Shown: positions 1 to 7,119 of the stretch, piece after piece
How positions within the stretch are numbered: the first letter of the stretch is position 1
Layout: each line of letters opens with the position of its first letter
NCBI GenBank assembly: GCA_003133685.1
Contig: PKYQ01000018.1
Span: forward strand, 62,001-126,000
Reading direction: 5' to 3'
DNA from: Acidimicrobiaceae bacterium
GTDB lineage: Bacteria; Actinomycetota; Acidimicrobiia; Acidimicrobiales; RAAP-2
Length of the DNA stretch: 64,000 bases
Made by a program: the position numbers and the translations under genes
The notes under the pieces: model-generated
Database searches by the model: none
What the model saw: the letters and a program-made list of their open reading frames with translations, nothing else
What the model was told of the DNA's origin: nothing

Positions 1-456
1 CAATTCGTTGCGTTCAGTTCGAACGCCTACGGCGGCAATCTTGGACGGAACACCATCGACGTCGGCCCAGACGCCTGGATAGCCGTCCAACCGGTCGACC
101 CGTCCAAGTCGGCCCTCGGGGTCGAAGTGTCGCACGGTCGCGATGACGGCGTCCTCGAGTCGAGTCACGTGGACCTTGCCGGCCGAGGGATCGTCGGCGA
201 CAGTGACAATCGCCCACGCCACGACTTGACCGGGTGCGTGATACGTGACGTCGCCGCCGCGATCGGCGTCGATCACGACGGCGTTCAGCGACTCCGGCGG
301 AACCAAGAAGTGTTCCTCCATGGTTCGAATGCCTCGCGTGTACGTCGGCGGGTGTTCGAACACCAATATGTAGTCGTCGCTGGCCTGCAAGAGCGCACGC
401 TGGAAGTCATTTGCCTCCGCGAAGGAAATTCGACCGAGGTGGCGACGACGCAACAC
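1..456 (-). CDS. lipB: Octanoyltransferase LipB (3' end beyond window)
   Basis: Transfers octanoyl groups from acyl carrier protein to lipoyl domains, the first step of lipoate synthesis in the cytoplasm. The 152 visible codons contain the family signature RGGDVTYHAPGQ (about residues 67-78) and the KIAAVGVR segment that holds the catalytic lysine. The C-terminal part with the catalytic cysteine lies off the left edge. The GTG start at 456 directly follows the TAG stop of the E2 gene, so the two are translationally coupled. This fits: E2 carries the lipoyl domain that LipB modifies. Family assignment is firm; the start is inferred from the tight junction. Confidence 0.9.
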   Translation of the reverse strand, partial: MLRRRHLGRISFAEANDFQRALLQASDDYILVFEHPPTYTRGIRTMEEHFLVPPESLNAVVIDADRGGDVTYHAPGQVVAWAIVTVADDPSAGKVHVTRLEDAVIATVRHFDPEGRLGRVDRLDGYPGVWADVDGVPSKIAAVGVRTERNEL

Positions 457-1638
457 CTAGCGCTCACCCTCGACGTCAAGTCCGCCGAGCAGTTGTCCGA
501 CTCGCTCGAGATACTCCGCCGCTCCCACCGGTTCACTGACCCGGTGGTCGAAGGAAAGACCGAGCACGACGCGTCGTCCGATACCCACGGCGGCCACGCC
601 GTCGGTGGTGATCACAACCGGTACCTCGCGCACGGCGCCGACCGAAAGTACGGCGACCTGCGGTTGGATGATGATTGGTTCGGACCACAGGGAGTTGGCG
701 CTCGGCGCACCGATGACCGTAAAGGTCCCACCCATGAGATCATCGGTCGTGAGTTGACGAGAGGCGACGCGTTCGTCGAGTTCATTGACGCGACGTGCCA
801 GTGCTCGAAGCGTCAATCCCGCCGCGGCGTGGACGACCGGCACCAGCATGCCGTCATCGGCGATCGACCGCACGAGGCCGAGATTCACGGTGCGGTGCAC
901 GACGAGCTCCTCACCAGTAAACGTGGCGTTCAAAAATTCGAACTCCGCCAGGGCACGAACGGCGGCGAGACTCACCAGCATCTCATCGCTGACTGCGACG
1001 CCGTCGCGCGTTGAACGACCGAGCGCGTCGAGCTTCGCGAAGACGGCGCCGTCGACTTCAATTGCGACGAATCCGTGCGGGGTGACCTGGGCCGAAACGG
1101 CCATGTGCTGTCCCATGCGACGACGACCATTGGAGAGTGCGACGACGACCTCTTCGGTCGGCCCTTCCAACACCGCGCGCTCGGCGTCACGACGCGTGAT
1201 CGCGCCACCTGGTCCACTCCCTTGAAGTGTCGAGGGTTCGACTCCGCCGTCCGCCAATATCCGACGAACGACCGGTGACACGACGACACCATTGACGATG
1301 TCGGTGCTCTTGGCGACAACGGGCGCCGGAGTGGACGACGGCTCTTCGGTGATCGGTTTCTTTTGCGGTTCGTCGATGCGGGGCGCACTCGGTGTTGCGG
1401 AACCCGACTCGTCGATGACCGCGACTCTCGAACCGGTCTCCACGGTGTCGCCTTCTTCGGCCAGAATCTCGACCAAGACGCCCGCGGCTGGTGACGGCAT
1501 CTCTGAATCAACTTTGTCGGTCGAAACTTCAAAGAGCGGCTCGTCGCGCGCGACCGCGTCGCCCACTTTCTTGAACCACTGGGTGATGATTCCTTCGGTA
1601 ACCGACTCGCCGAGCGACGGGAGCGTGACGTCTGTCAT
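457..1638 (-). CDS. sucB: 2-oxoacid dehydrogenase E2 (dihydrolipoyl acyltransferase)
   Basis: Core acyltransferase of a 2-oxoglutarate, pyruvate or branched-chain dehydrogenase complex, 393 aa. Residues 1-76 form a lipoyl domain with the lipoylated lysine at K42 (EVSTDKVDSEM). Residues 118-157 are the peripheral-subunit-binding domain, and about 165-390 are the catalytic domain. The catalytic motif, normally DHRxxDG, reads DHRVSEP: H365 is kept, the following Asp is Glu369 and the Gly is Pro. The gene lies upstream of lipB and downstream of lpdA (5179-6594), from which it is separated by inserted genes. It has its own promoter-like TAGAGT 7 nt before the ATG. The acyl substrate (succinyl or other) cannot be settled from sequence alone. 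Confidence 0.85.
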   Translation of the reverse strand: MTDVTLPSLGESVTEGIITQWFKKVGDAVARDEPLFEVSTDKVDSEMPSPAAGVLVEILAEEGDTVETGSRVAVIDESGSATPSAPRIDEPQKKPITEEPSSTPAPVVAKSTDIVNGVVVSPVVRRILADGGVEPSTLQGSGPGGAITRRDAERAVLEGPTEEVVVALSNGRRRMGQHMAVSAQVTPHGFVAIEVDGAVFAKLDALGRSTRDGVAVSDEMLVSLAAVRALAEFEFLNATFTGEELVVHRTVNLGLVRSIADDGMLVPVVHAAAGLTLRALARRVNELDERVASRQLTTDDLMGGTFTVIGAPSANSLWSEPIIIQPQVAVLSVGAVREVPVVITTDGVAAVGIGRRVVLGLSFDHRVSEPVGAAEYLERVGQLLGGLDVEGER

Positions 1639-1664
1639 TTCATCAACTCTACGGGCGCGAATTC
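1626..1664. repeat. 39-bp perfect direct repeat, copy 1 (sucB promoter and first codons)
   Basis: These 39 bases are identical to 3894-3932. They cover the first four codons of the E2 gene, its start codon, the 7-nt spacer and the TAGAGT -10 box. Copy 1 is the functional one because it continues into the full E2 frame. Confidence 0.9.
1646..1651 (-). promoter_or_regulatory. -10 element of sucB, leaderless type
   Basis: On the minus strand TAGAGT is followed by 7 nt and the ATG at 1638, with no Shine-Dalgarno sequence. This spacing places the transcript start at the start codon. The same block is duplicated at 3894-3932. Confidence 0.55.
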
Positions 1665-1813
1665 CACGAAGAGCCCATTTCGGTGATCCTCAATTAGGCG
1701 TTGCGGATTGAGTTCGGCAGCAAAGTGAGATAAATGGTGCGAAAGTCAGGCGCAATTGCGCGGGGGCGTGACATCTCAACACCTCCTTTTGATCGAGGAG
1801 AGATGAAACTATC

Positions 1814-2800
1814 GTGAGTTGCATGACACATTCTGTCGAAGTCACCTGGCGGCTGGAAGAAATCACCATGCGTGGAACCCTTACGCTCCCCGCCGGCGGC
1901 GGTCGATTCCCAGGCGTCGTATTGGTAGCTGGCAGCGGGCCTACCGACCGTGACTGGTGCTCACCACTGCTCCCTGGCGCCAACGGCAGTGGCCGACTCT
2001 TCGCCGAGGCCTTCGCCGACGCTGGCTTCGCGTCACTGCGCTACGACAAGCGGGCCTCCGGCCCCGACGTGGCCGAGAGCGCTCGGATTCTGTTCGGCAA
2101 GTTCAGCATGCGCTCACACCTCGAAGAACTTGTCGCTGCCGTGGGTGTCCTCGCCGGGAATGACAGCATCGACGTCGCACGTATCGTCGGGCTCGGCAAT
2201 AGCGAGGGCACGTTGCACGTGCTCCACTACGCCACCAGCCAGCAGGATGTGCCGTTCGCCGGCATCGTGCTGGCTGCGCCTCCCGGACGGCCCATCGGCG
2301 AGGTCCTGTTGTCCCAACTCGCGCTGCAGGCGGCGCAGGTGCCCGGCGGCGCCGAGCTCTTGCCGCTGGCGGAGGCCGCGGCGGCCCGCTACTCCGCGGG
2401 AGAGCCCATGAATCCGGACCCGCGTCTTCCCGACAGCGTGAAGATGGTGCTCGCCAGCTTCGAGTCGCCGGGCAACCTCCCATTGGCCCGCGAACTGTGG
2501 AACGAGGACGCCGCCGACGTCCTGCCAAGAGTGATAATCCCCACGCTCATCCTCATCGGGCGAAAGGACCTTCAAGTGGACGCCACTTTGGACGGCAGCG
2601 CGCTCGAACGAGCCGCTACTGGGAAGGAGAACATCACCTTCGCCTACCCGGCGAACGCCAACCACGTCTTCAAGGAGGAGACCCGCCCCACCGCTGACGT
2701 GGTTGCGGCACCTGGCAACGGTTACAACGAGGACGGCACTCATCTCGACCCCGAAGCCTTTTCAACGATCCTCGGCTGGCTCCACGGAGTCCTCACTTAG
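1814..2800 (+). CDS. Alpha/beta hydrolase
   Basis: Predicted cytoplasmic serine hydrolase of 328 aa, related to the dienelactone hydrolase / S33 peptidase group. An N-terminal beta-sandwich-like stretch (residues 1-30) is followed by the oxyanion region AGSGPTDRDW, the nucleophile elbow GLGNSEGTL (Ser within GNSEG) and a C-terminal His in ANANHVFKEE. GTG at 1814 or ATG at 1823 could be the start; GAGGAG at 1795-1800 is a possible ribosome-binding site. The gene stands alone and opposite to the E2 gene, in the segment that separates lpdA from sucB. The substrate is unknown. Confidence 0.75.
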   Translation: MSCMTHSVEVTWRLEEITMRGTLTLPAGGGRFPGVVLVAGSGPTDRDWCSPLLPGANGSGRLFAEAFADAGFASLRYDKRASGPDVAESARILFGKFSMRSHLEELVAAVGVLAGNDSIDVARIVGLGNSEGTLHVLHYATSQQDVPFAGIVLAAPPGRPIGEVLLSQLALQAAQVPGGAELLPLAEAAAARYSAGEPMNPDPRLPDSVKMVLASFESPGNLPLARELWNEDAADVLPRVIIPTLILIGRKDLQVDATLDGSALERAATGKENITFAYPANANHVFKEETRPTADVVAAPGNGYNEDGTHLDPEAFSTILGWLHGVLT

Positions 2801-2980
2801 CCGGACTACTGGGTTTGCGCGAACTTAACCGTTGCTTGCGGTCAGAGCACGGTTACCACACGGACGGACGCGCCGATTGTCGGCACTCTTTAACCACCAA
2901 GGGTTTATCTCCCCTCATTCACACGGGAGACGTGGGTACAACTTTCGCACAACAATCTCACCTTGCGGCGAACCGATTGG

Positions 2981-3050
2981 GGATACAACTAAATTGTCCA
3001 TCCGCCTGACGCCGCTCTGGGTACATTTATTCCCCGTGACGTCGATCAAG
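2981..3050. repeat. Dispersed about 70-bp imperfect repeat, copy A
   Basis: About 78% identical by eye to 5117-5184. Both copies end in a promoter-like TACATT or TATATC, 8 nt, then GTGAC(G/A)TC on the plus strand. Both sit at the 3' end of a minus-strand gene: EncFtn-like here, lpdA for copy B. The last 24 bases also match 3877-3900. Confidence 0.7.
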
Positions 3051-3327
3051 CGATAGGACCTTCGCCACCCAGGAACTTGTCCAATTGAGTAGCGAATTCG
3101 GCGATGTTCCGCCGCAACCATTCGACCAGCATCGCAGCATGCTCCATTTCATCGTTCATATTGTGAACAATGACTGCCTTGAGCTGAGCGTCGTCGCAGT
3201 CGTCAGCCCGTTGCCGATACCAGTCGATTGCCTGCAACTCCTCCATCAATGAGACAATCGCTTGGTGCGCGGCAATCGTCTGATCCGTTAGACGCTCTCG
3301 CGGCGCGTGTAGGTCTTCGTCGGACAT
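3046..3327 (-). CDS. EncFtn-like encapsulated ferritin, without cargo tail
   Basis: Matches the short ferritin-like proteins that assemble as decamers and oxidise iron inside encapsulin shells (Rhodospirillum EncFtn). The 93-aa product keeps the family core: IVSLMEELQAIDWY with E29/E30 and W36, then NDEMEHAAM with E60 and H63, and LVEWLRRN. These correspond to the ferroxidase ligands E32, E62 and H65 of the Rhodospirillum protein. It stops right after GGEGPIA, where family members continue into the encapsulin-targeting peptide. No encapsulin gene lies beside it. ATG 3327 (alternative GTG 3333) is preceded by AGGTG. Upstream to 3582 I see no other gene. Confidence 0.75.
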   Translation of the reverse strand: MSDEDLHAPRERLTDQTIAAHQAIVSLMEELQAIDWYRQRADDCDDAQLKAVIVHNMNDEMEHAAMLVEWLRRNIAEFATQLDKFLGGEGPIA

Positions 3328-3582
3328 GATCACCTGCTTCTAATTTTGGAGGAAAATTGCCTCTGGCTGCATCCTACGGCTCCGTCGAGCGACTCACAAC
3401 GATTGCCCGTGCCGCGTACATGGTCATGAATTGCTGCTGCTCGAAAATCCTCACAAGTTAGGTGACAAGCAATCCTTCAGCAGCCCCTTCCGACCTCAGT
3501 GACACGATTAAGGGTCCTTTGGCCCGCGATTACAAACTCATTAACCTATAGCGTTTCGAATTAGATAGAGAGGTGGGTCCAC

Positions 3583-3657
3583 ATGTACATCGGAATGGGA
3601 ACGGTTGTGTTTATTTTGGTCATCGTCGTCATTGTTTGGTTCGTTCGGCGAGTCTGA
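3583..3657 (+). CDS. 24-residue single-pass membrane peptide
   Basis: Starts MYIGMGTVVFILVIVV and ends VWFVRRV: one hydrophobic helix with two arginines at the C-terminal end, giving a likely N-out/C-in inner-membrane peptide. A good ribosome-binding site (GAGAGGTGGG, about 6 nt before the ATG) supports translation. Similar tiny one-helix proteins are common and mostly uncharacterised in bacteria. It lies alone between the EncFtn-like gene and the ArsR unit. Function unknown. Confidence 0.5.
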   Translation: MYIGMGTVVFILVIVVIVWFVRRV

Positions 3658-3692
3658 GTTTGGCGACGAGGACTGGCAGACTCAGTCCAGCG

Positions 3693-3710
3693 CCGGGGAG
3701 CCTTTCCCGG
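3693..3710 (+). terminator. Weak hairpin after the membrane peptide
   Basis: CCGGG at 3693-3697 pairs with CCCGG at 3706-3710 around an 8-nt loop, 36 nt after the peptide stop. There is no clear U-tract, so terminator function is a guess. Confidence 0.25.
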
Positions 3711-3876
3711 AGTTTGCAATGTCTGGATGCACCAAGTCGAAACCACCTCTAACCGTCAGTATCCGGTATCAAACCAGGGGCGCCGGGCCCCCGAAGTGAA
3801 ACCCCACGCCATACCTTGCCATCCCATCTGCCTTTCGTCTGGACCGAGTGAGCCTGCGCCACTTACTGGCTATCTA

Positions 3877-3900
3877 GTTACATTTATTCTTCATGACGTC
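3877..3900. repeat. Core of the dispersed repeat, partial copy C
   Basis: Matches 20 of 24 bases with the end of copy A (3026-3049 region), including TACATTTATTC and TGACGTC. It runs directly into the duplicated sucB promoter block, so two repeat families meet here. Confidence 0.55.
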
Positions 3901-3932
3901 TGTCATTTCATCAACTCTACGGGCGCGAATTC
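3894..3932. repeat. 39-bp perfect repeat, copy 2 (orphan sucB promoter)
   Basis: Identical to 1626-1664. Read on the minus strand it offers TAGAGT, 7 nt, then ATG at 3906, but the frame closes after ten codons (MTDVMKNKCN). It is thus a displaced promoter and start with no gene behind it, most simply left by the rearrangement that separated lpdA from sucB. Confidence 0.85.
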
Positions 3933-4172
3933 AATGACTCCTCGGGTTCGTGTTGGTCCGTTTCCAGCGGAAGGCAACGTCGTTCTGGGGCACTTCGGAC
4001 ACGGGCACGTGGACCGGGCTGGCGCGCAGGTCCTCGGACCCGGCACGGGGCTTTATCGCCGACGCACGTTCCACGAGACGTGCCTTCGTCTGTCGCCGCT
4101 CGATGCCGAACTGGATCTCTGAACCCGTGGAGCGTGGCCATGGGCAACCGCGGCTTCTGTCATATCGAAAGC

Positions 4173-4202
4173 TTGACACATGCTGATAACGGAATATATA
4201 TT
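4173..4202 (+). promoter_or_regulatory. Near-consensus promoter of the ArsR/SRPBCC operon
   Basis: TTGACA at 4173-4178, an 18-bp spacer, and TATATT at 4197-4202. Six bases later comes the GTG at 4209, so the predicted transcript begins at the start codon (leaderless). This is the best sigma-70-like promoter I see in the window. As ArsR genes are usually autoregulated, the operator may overlap it. Confidence 0.75.
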
Positions 4203-4208
4203 GGAACC

Positions 4209-4550
4209 GTGGCCCGCTCTTCCACGACTTCTGATGTCTTCAACGCAATTGCCGAAGCTCACCGTCGCGAAATTCTGGACACGCTGATCACAGGCGAGAA
4301 AGCGGTCGGGGCGATCGTGAACGACCTCTCGATGTCCCAGCCTCAGGTTTCGAAGCACCTAAGGGTGCTCAGTGAGGTGGGACTCGTCCGGTGCCGCGCG
4401 GAGGGGCGTCGCCGGCTGTACCGCTTGGAACCGGCGAACCTGCAGCCCTTGCACGTGTGGCTGTCCAAGTACGAGCAGGTGTGGAATGACCGACTCGACC
4501 GTGTGGACGACTACCTCAAAGAGCTACAACAACAAGGAGAGCAGCGATGA
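4209..4550 (+). CDS. ArsR-family transcriptional repressor
   Basis: Small winged-helix regulator of 113 aa. The helix-turn-helix reads VGAIVNDLSMSQPQVSKHL followed by the wing AEGRRRLYRLE. I see no metal-binding cysteine pair, so it is probably not an arsenic/cadmium sensor; it resembles the ArsR members that sit beside SRPBCC genes. GTG 4209 is chosen because it begins the conserved domain and sits 6 nt after a TATATT -10 box. The stop overlaps the next start in ATGA (4547-4550), so the two proteins are co-translated. Confidence 0.85.
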   Translation: MARSSTTSDVFNAIAEAHRREILDTLITGEKAVGAIVNDLSMSQPQVSKHLRVLSEVGLVRCRAEGRRRLYRLEPANLQPLHVWLSKYEQVWNDRLDRVDDYLKELQQQGEQR

Positions 4551-5047
4551 CACCTAATCGGCATGGATCGGCCTTGATCGAATTCCCGGATGAACTCGAA
4601 ATTCTCCTCACCCGAGATTTCGAAGCTCCGATCGAACTCGTCTTTGACGTATTGACGAAGCCGGAGCATGTGCGCAAATGGTTCGCTCCATTTGAGCACA
4701 CGATGACCGTGTGCTCGATCGACCTGCGCGTCGGAGGGAACTACCACATGGTCTTCGTGACGGAAGACGGAACCGAATGCTCGTTTCGTGGAACCTACTT
4801 AGAGGTCGAGCCGCCGTCGCGGACCGTCGAGACGTGGCTCTTCGAGGGCTGGCCCGACGCGGAGGCCGTCGAAACTGTGGAGTTGCACGAGACTGACGGA
4901 GTGACGAAGATGACGTTGAGGCTGGCGTTCCGCGACCAGGTTGGTCGTGACCACATGACCAAGACCGACGGCTTCGAAGACACCTCCGACAAGATGGCGG
5001 ATTACTTGCGATCACTGCTCGATCCAAAGGACACTGTCGCTGCGTAG
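4547..5047 (+). CDS. SRPBCC (Aha1-like) domain protein
   Basis: 166-aa START-fold protein of the AHSA1/CalC type. Hallmarks are the opening LTRDFEAPIELVFDVLTKPE, then VRKWFAP, and later DLRVGGNYH and a C-terminal helix ending ADYLRSLL. The fold encloses a hydrophobic cavity for small ligands. ArsR plus SRPBCC two-gene operons are a common bacterial arrangement in which the ligand-binding protein is controlled by the repressor; the ligand is not known. Overlaps the ArsR gene by 4 bp. A perfect 7-bp hairpin starts one base after its stop codon. Confidence 0.8.
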   Translation: MTPNRHGSALIEFPDELEILLTRDFEAPIELVFDVLTKPEHVRKWFAPFEHTMTVCSIDLRVGGNYHMVFVTEDGTECSFRGTYLEVEPPSRTVETWLFEGWPDAEAVETVELHETDGVTKMTLRLAFRDQVGRDHMTKTDGFEDTSDKMADYLRSLLDPKDTVAA

Positions 5048-5070
5048 TTGAAGTTCAAGCCATACTTCAA
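5048..5070 (+). terminator. Hairpin directly after the SRPBCC stop
   Basis: TTGAAGT (5048-5054) and ACTTCAA (5064-5070) are perfect complements around a 9-nt loop, starting right after the TAG. No U-tract follows, so this may stabilise the 3' end rather than terminate. Confidence 0.4.
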
Positions 5071-5078
5071 TGCCTGGT

Positions 5079-5115
5079 CCACGTAAGGTTTCGACGAACC
5101 GCGATTAATACGTGG
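5079..5115. other. Nested inverted repeat between SRPBCC and lpdA
   Basis: Outer arms CCACGTA (5079-5085) and TACGTGG (5109-5115) enclose an inner GGTT/AACC stem (5087-5100). It lies between the convergent SRPBCC and lpdA genes and may act as a bidirectional transcript end or a protein site. Confidence 0.35.
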
Positions 5116-5116
5116 C

Positions 5117-5184
5117 GGATCGAACTAAATCGTTCCAGCCGCATGACGCACCTCTAGGTATATCTATTACCCGTGACATCAACC
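5117..5184. repeat. Dispersed about 70-bp imperfect repeat, copy B
   Basis: Partner of copy A at 2981-3050. It overlaps the last two codons of lpdA. On the plus strand it carries TATATC, 8 nt and GTG, which would start a transcript antisense to lpdA. Confidence 0.7.
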
Positions 5185-6594
5185 AACGTGGAGTCCCCGA
5201 CCGGCGAGCGCGATCAGCGTCTCTCCGAAAGTCTCGGAAAGCGACGGGTGCGGCTGGATGAGTGCCGCCGCCTCTTCGGCGGTCGCCTCCCAATTGACGG
5301 CGAAGTACCCGGCACCGAGCTGCTCGGTCACCCACGGTCCGGCCATGTGCACGCCCAGGATCTGCCCCGCCGTTCCGTCGGCGCGCTTCTCGGCGACGAT
5401 CTTGACGACGCCTTCGGTGTCGCCGATGATTTGCGCGCGGCTGTTGCCACCGAAGGGATCCTTTTTCACAACGACCTCGTAGCCCTTCTCTTTCGCGCCG
5501 GCCTCGGTGAGACCGCAGAAGGCAACTTCGGGGTTGGAGTAGATGGCCCACGGCACTCGGTCGTAGTCGACCGGGACGCTCGGTTCGCCGAGAATACTCT
5601 TGATCGCCACGATCGCCTCAGCGAAACCGACGTGCGCCAGTTGGGGCGTGTTGGCGACGACGTCACCCACGGCGTAGACGTTCGGATTGGCGGTGCGTTG
5701 GTGCCCGTCGGCGACGACGAAGCCGCGGTCGTTGATTTCGACGCCGGTACCGTCGGCCAAGAGGCCCTCGGTACGGGGACGGCGACCAACCGACATGACG
5801 ACCATGTCGACGGTGACGTCGTCTCCACCTTCGATCGAAATCGTGGTCGAACCCTTCTTCGGTGCGTGACCCGTGATGTTGACACCGGTGCGAATCTCGA
5901 TGCCGCGCTTCTTGAAGGAACGCCCGACGACACTCGCGACTTCAGTGTCGCAGCCCGCGAGAATCGCCGGCAGGGCTTCCAATACCGTGACGGTCGTTCC
6001 CATGTCGGCGAGGAGCGACGCGAACTCACATCCAATGGCACCACCACCAATCACCGCAGCGCTCGTCGGCAGCGCAGAGAGATCGAGGAATTCATCGGAC
6101 GTAACGACGATGGTTCCGTCGACGTCGAATCCGGGGAGTGTGCGCGGCACCGAACCGGCCGCCAGGATGACGTTGGCACCCTTGGCGATGACCCCCGCGT
6201 CGGCGCCGTCGACCACGGTGACGGTACCGTCGGCTTCGAGGCGACCCGTGCCCGCAAAGATCGTCACCTTGCGACCCTTCAAGAGACCGGAAAGACCCTT
6301 GAAGAGGCGATCGACGATTTCGTTCTTCCGGTTCTGGCTCACCGCGAAGTCGACGGTCGTCCCCTTGTTCGTGATGCCGAACTCGGCCGAGTGTTCAACC
6401 GTGCGACGAACGTGCGCGGTCTCCAAGAACTCCTTGGCGGGAACGCAGCCGCGGTGCAGGCAGGTTCCACCGACCTTGTCGCGCTCGACGATGGCCACGT
6501 TGAGCCCCGCGGAAGCTCCGTAGAGTGCGGCGGCGTAGCCTCCCGGGCCACCTCCGATGACGACAACATCGAACTGCTGGGCCTCGTTAGTCAC
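5179..6594 (-). CDS. lpdA: Dihydrolipoyl dehydrogenase (E3)
   Basis: FAD/NAD-dependent E3 of 2-oxoacid dehydrogenase complexes and the glycine cleavage system; it reoxidises dihydrolipoyl groups made on E2. In 471 aa it shows the FAD-binding GGGPGGYAAA (14-23), the redox disulfide GGTCLHRGC (C45/C50), the NAD-binding GGGAIGCEFA and the C-terminal His-Glu pair in HPSLSETFGE (H449/E454). GTG 6594 is chosen because MTNEAQQFDVVVIGGG is the normal N-terminus and GAAGGA precedes it; longer in-frame starts add unrelated sequence. It would normally precede sucB directly; here about 3.5 kb separates them. Confidence 0.92.
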   Translation of the reverse strand: MTNEAQQFDVVVIGGGPGGYAAALYGASAGLNVAIVERDKVGGTCLHRGCVPAKEFLETAHVRRTVEHSAEFGITNKGTTVDFAVSQNRKNEIVDRLFKGLSGLLKGRKVTIFAGTGRLEADGTVTVVDGADAGVIAKGANVILAAGSVPRTLPGFDVDGTIVVTSDEFLDLSALPTSAAVIGGGAIGCEFASLLADMGTTVTVLEALPAILAGCDTEVASVVGRSFKKRGIEIRTGVNITGHAPKKGSTTISIEGGDDVTVDMVVMSVGRRPRTEGLLADGTGVEINDRGFVVADGHQRTANPNVYAVGDVVANTPQLAHVGFAEAIVAIKSILGEPSVPVDYDRVPWAIYSNPEVAFCGLTEAGAKEKGYEVVVKKDPFGGNSRAQIIGDTEGVVKIVAEKRADGTAGQILGVHMAGPWVTEQLGAGYFAVNWEATAEEAAALIQPHPSLSETFGETLIALAGRGLHVG

Positions 6595-6681
6595 GTTCTG
6601 TCCTTCAATCTCGTAGTGGATGACCCCCAGGGGAATCCTAATGTTTTGGGTCCTTCGCCAATTCGTGTCGGGTACCACAGA

Positions 6682-7119
6682 CTACGAGTGACGACCTCGC
6701 TGGGTGTCGGCCGCCTCGGTGGCGAGCACGTCGACGAACTCGTTCATCACGTCACCCGAATGACCCTTGACCCACGAAAAGTGCACGTCGCGATTCGCAT
6801 TGAGGACCAGCGCGAAGAGCTCCTCCCACAGATCGCGATTGGCGACCGGTTGACCCTGGGAGTTCTTCCAGCCCCGGCGAAGCCACCCGACGTGCCACTT
6901 GTCGTTGAAGCACTTCACGACGTACGAGGAGTCGCTCACGATCTCCAGCGGGCTCTCCTCGTTCTCGCGCAGGGCCGCGATGACGGCCATGACCTCCATG
7001 CGCTGATTCGTGGTGTGCGCGGCGGCGCCGCTGGCGTAGCTGTCGCGGCCGCTCGCCCACGCCCAGCCACCCGGTCCGGGGTTGCCGCGGCAGGCGCCGT
7101 CGGTATGAACCTGCTTCAT
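6682..7119 (-). CDS. rnhA: Ribonuclease HI
   Basis: Cleaves the RNA strand of RNA-DNA hybrids. The 145-aa protein shows the four acidic residues in order: VHTDGACRGNPGPGGW (first Asp), TNQRMEVMAV (Glu), IVSDSSYVVKC (Asp) and NEFVDVLA (last Asp), plus WVKGHSG. The ATG at 7119 overlaps the TGA of the upstream Rrf2 gene in ATGA, so the two are coupled. The stop is followed by 87 bases before lpdA begins. Confidence 0.93.
   Translation of the reverse strand: MKQVHTDGACRGNPGPGGWAWASGRDSYASGAAAHTTNQRMEVMAVIAALRENEESPLEIVSDSSYVVKCFNDKWHVGWLRRGWKNSQGQPVANRDLWEELFALVLNANRDVHFSWVKGHSGDVMNEFVDVLATEAADTQRGRHS

Larger units (their letters stand above)
3658..4208. other. Gene-poor spacer with duplicated promoter and hairpins
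   Basis: No convincing full gene in 551 bases. It holds a weak hairpin at 3693-3710, a GC-rich palindromic stretch near 3777-3793, the second copy of the sucB promoter (3894-3932), and the near-consensus promoter of the ArsR gene (4173-4202). A minus-strand open stretch across 3931-4179 has coding-like composition and could be a remnant, but I recognise no family. Confidence 0.5.

Noticed and set aside
316..332. GGTTCGAAT motif resembling a tRNA T-loop
   Set aside because: It lies within lipB coding sequence and no cloverleaf can be built around it. The similar motif near 1230 is inside sucB.
127..1014. A 295-codon plus-strand frame across lipB and sucB
   Set aside because: It is antisense to two well-supported genes and shows no domain.
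3770..3800. GC-rich palindrome as a transposon end
   Set aside because: No matching inverted copy, no target duplication and no transposase nearby.
3931..4179. Minus-strand frame of 82 codons in the spacer before arsR
   Set aside because: Composition is coding-like but I recognise no family, and it overlaps the arsR promoter. At best a remnant.
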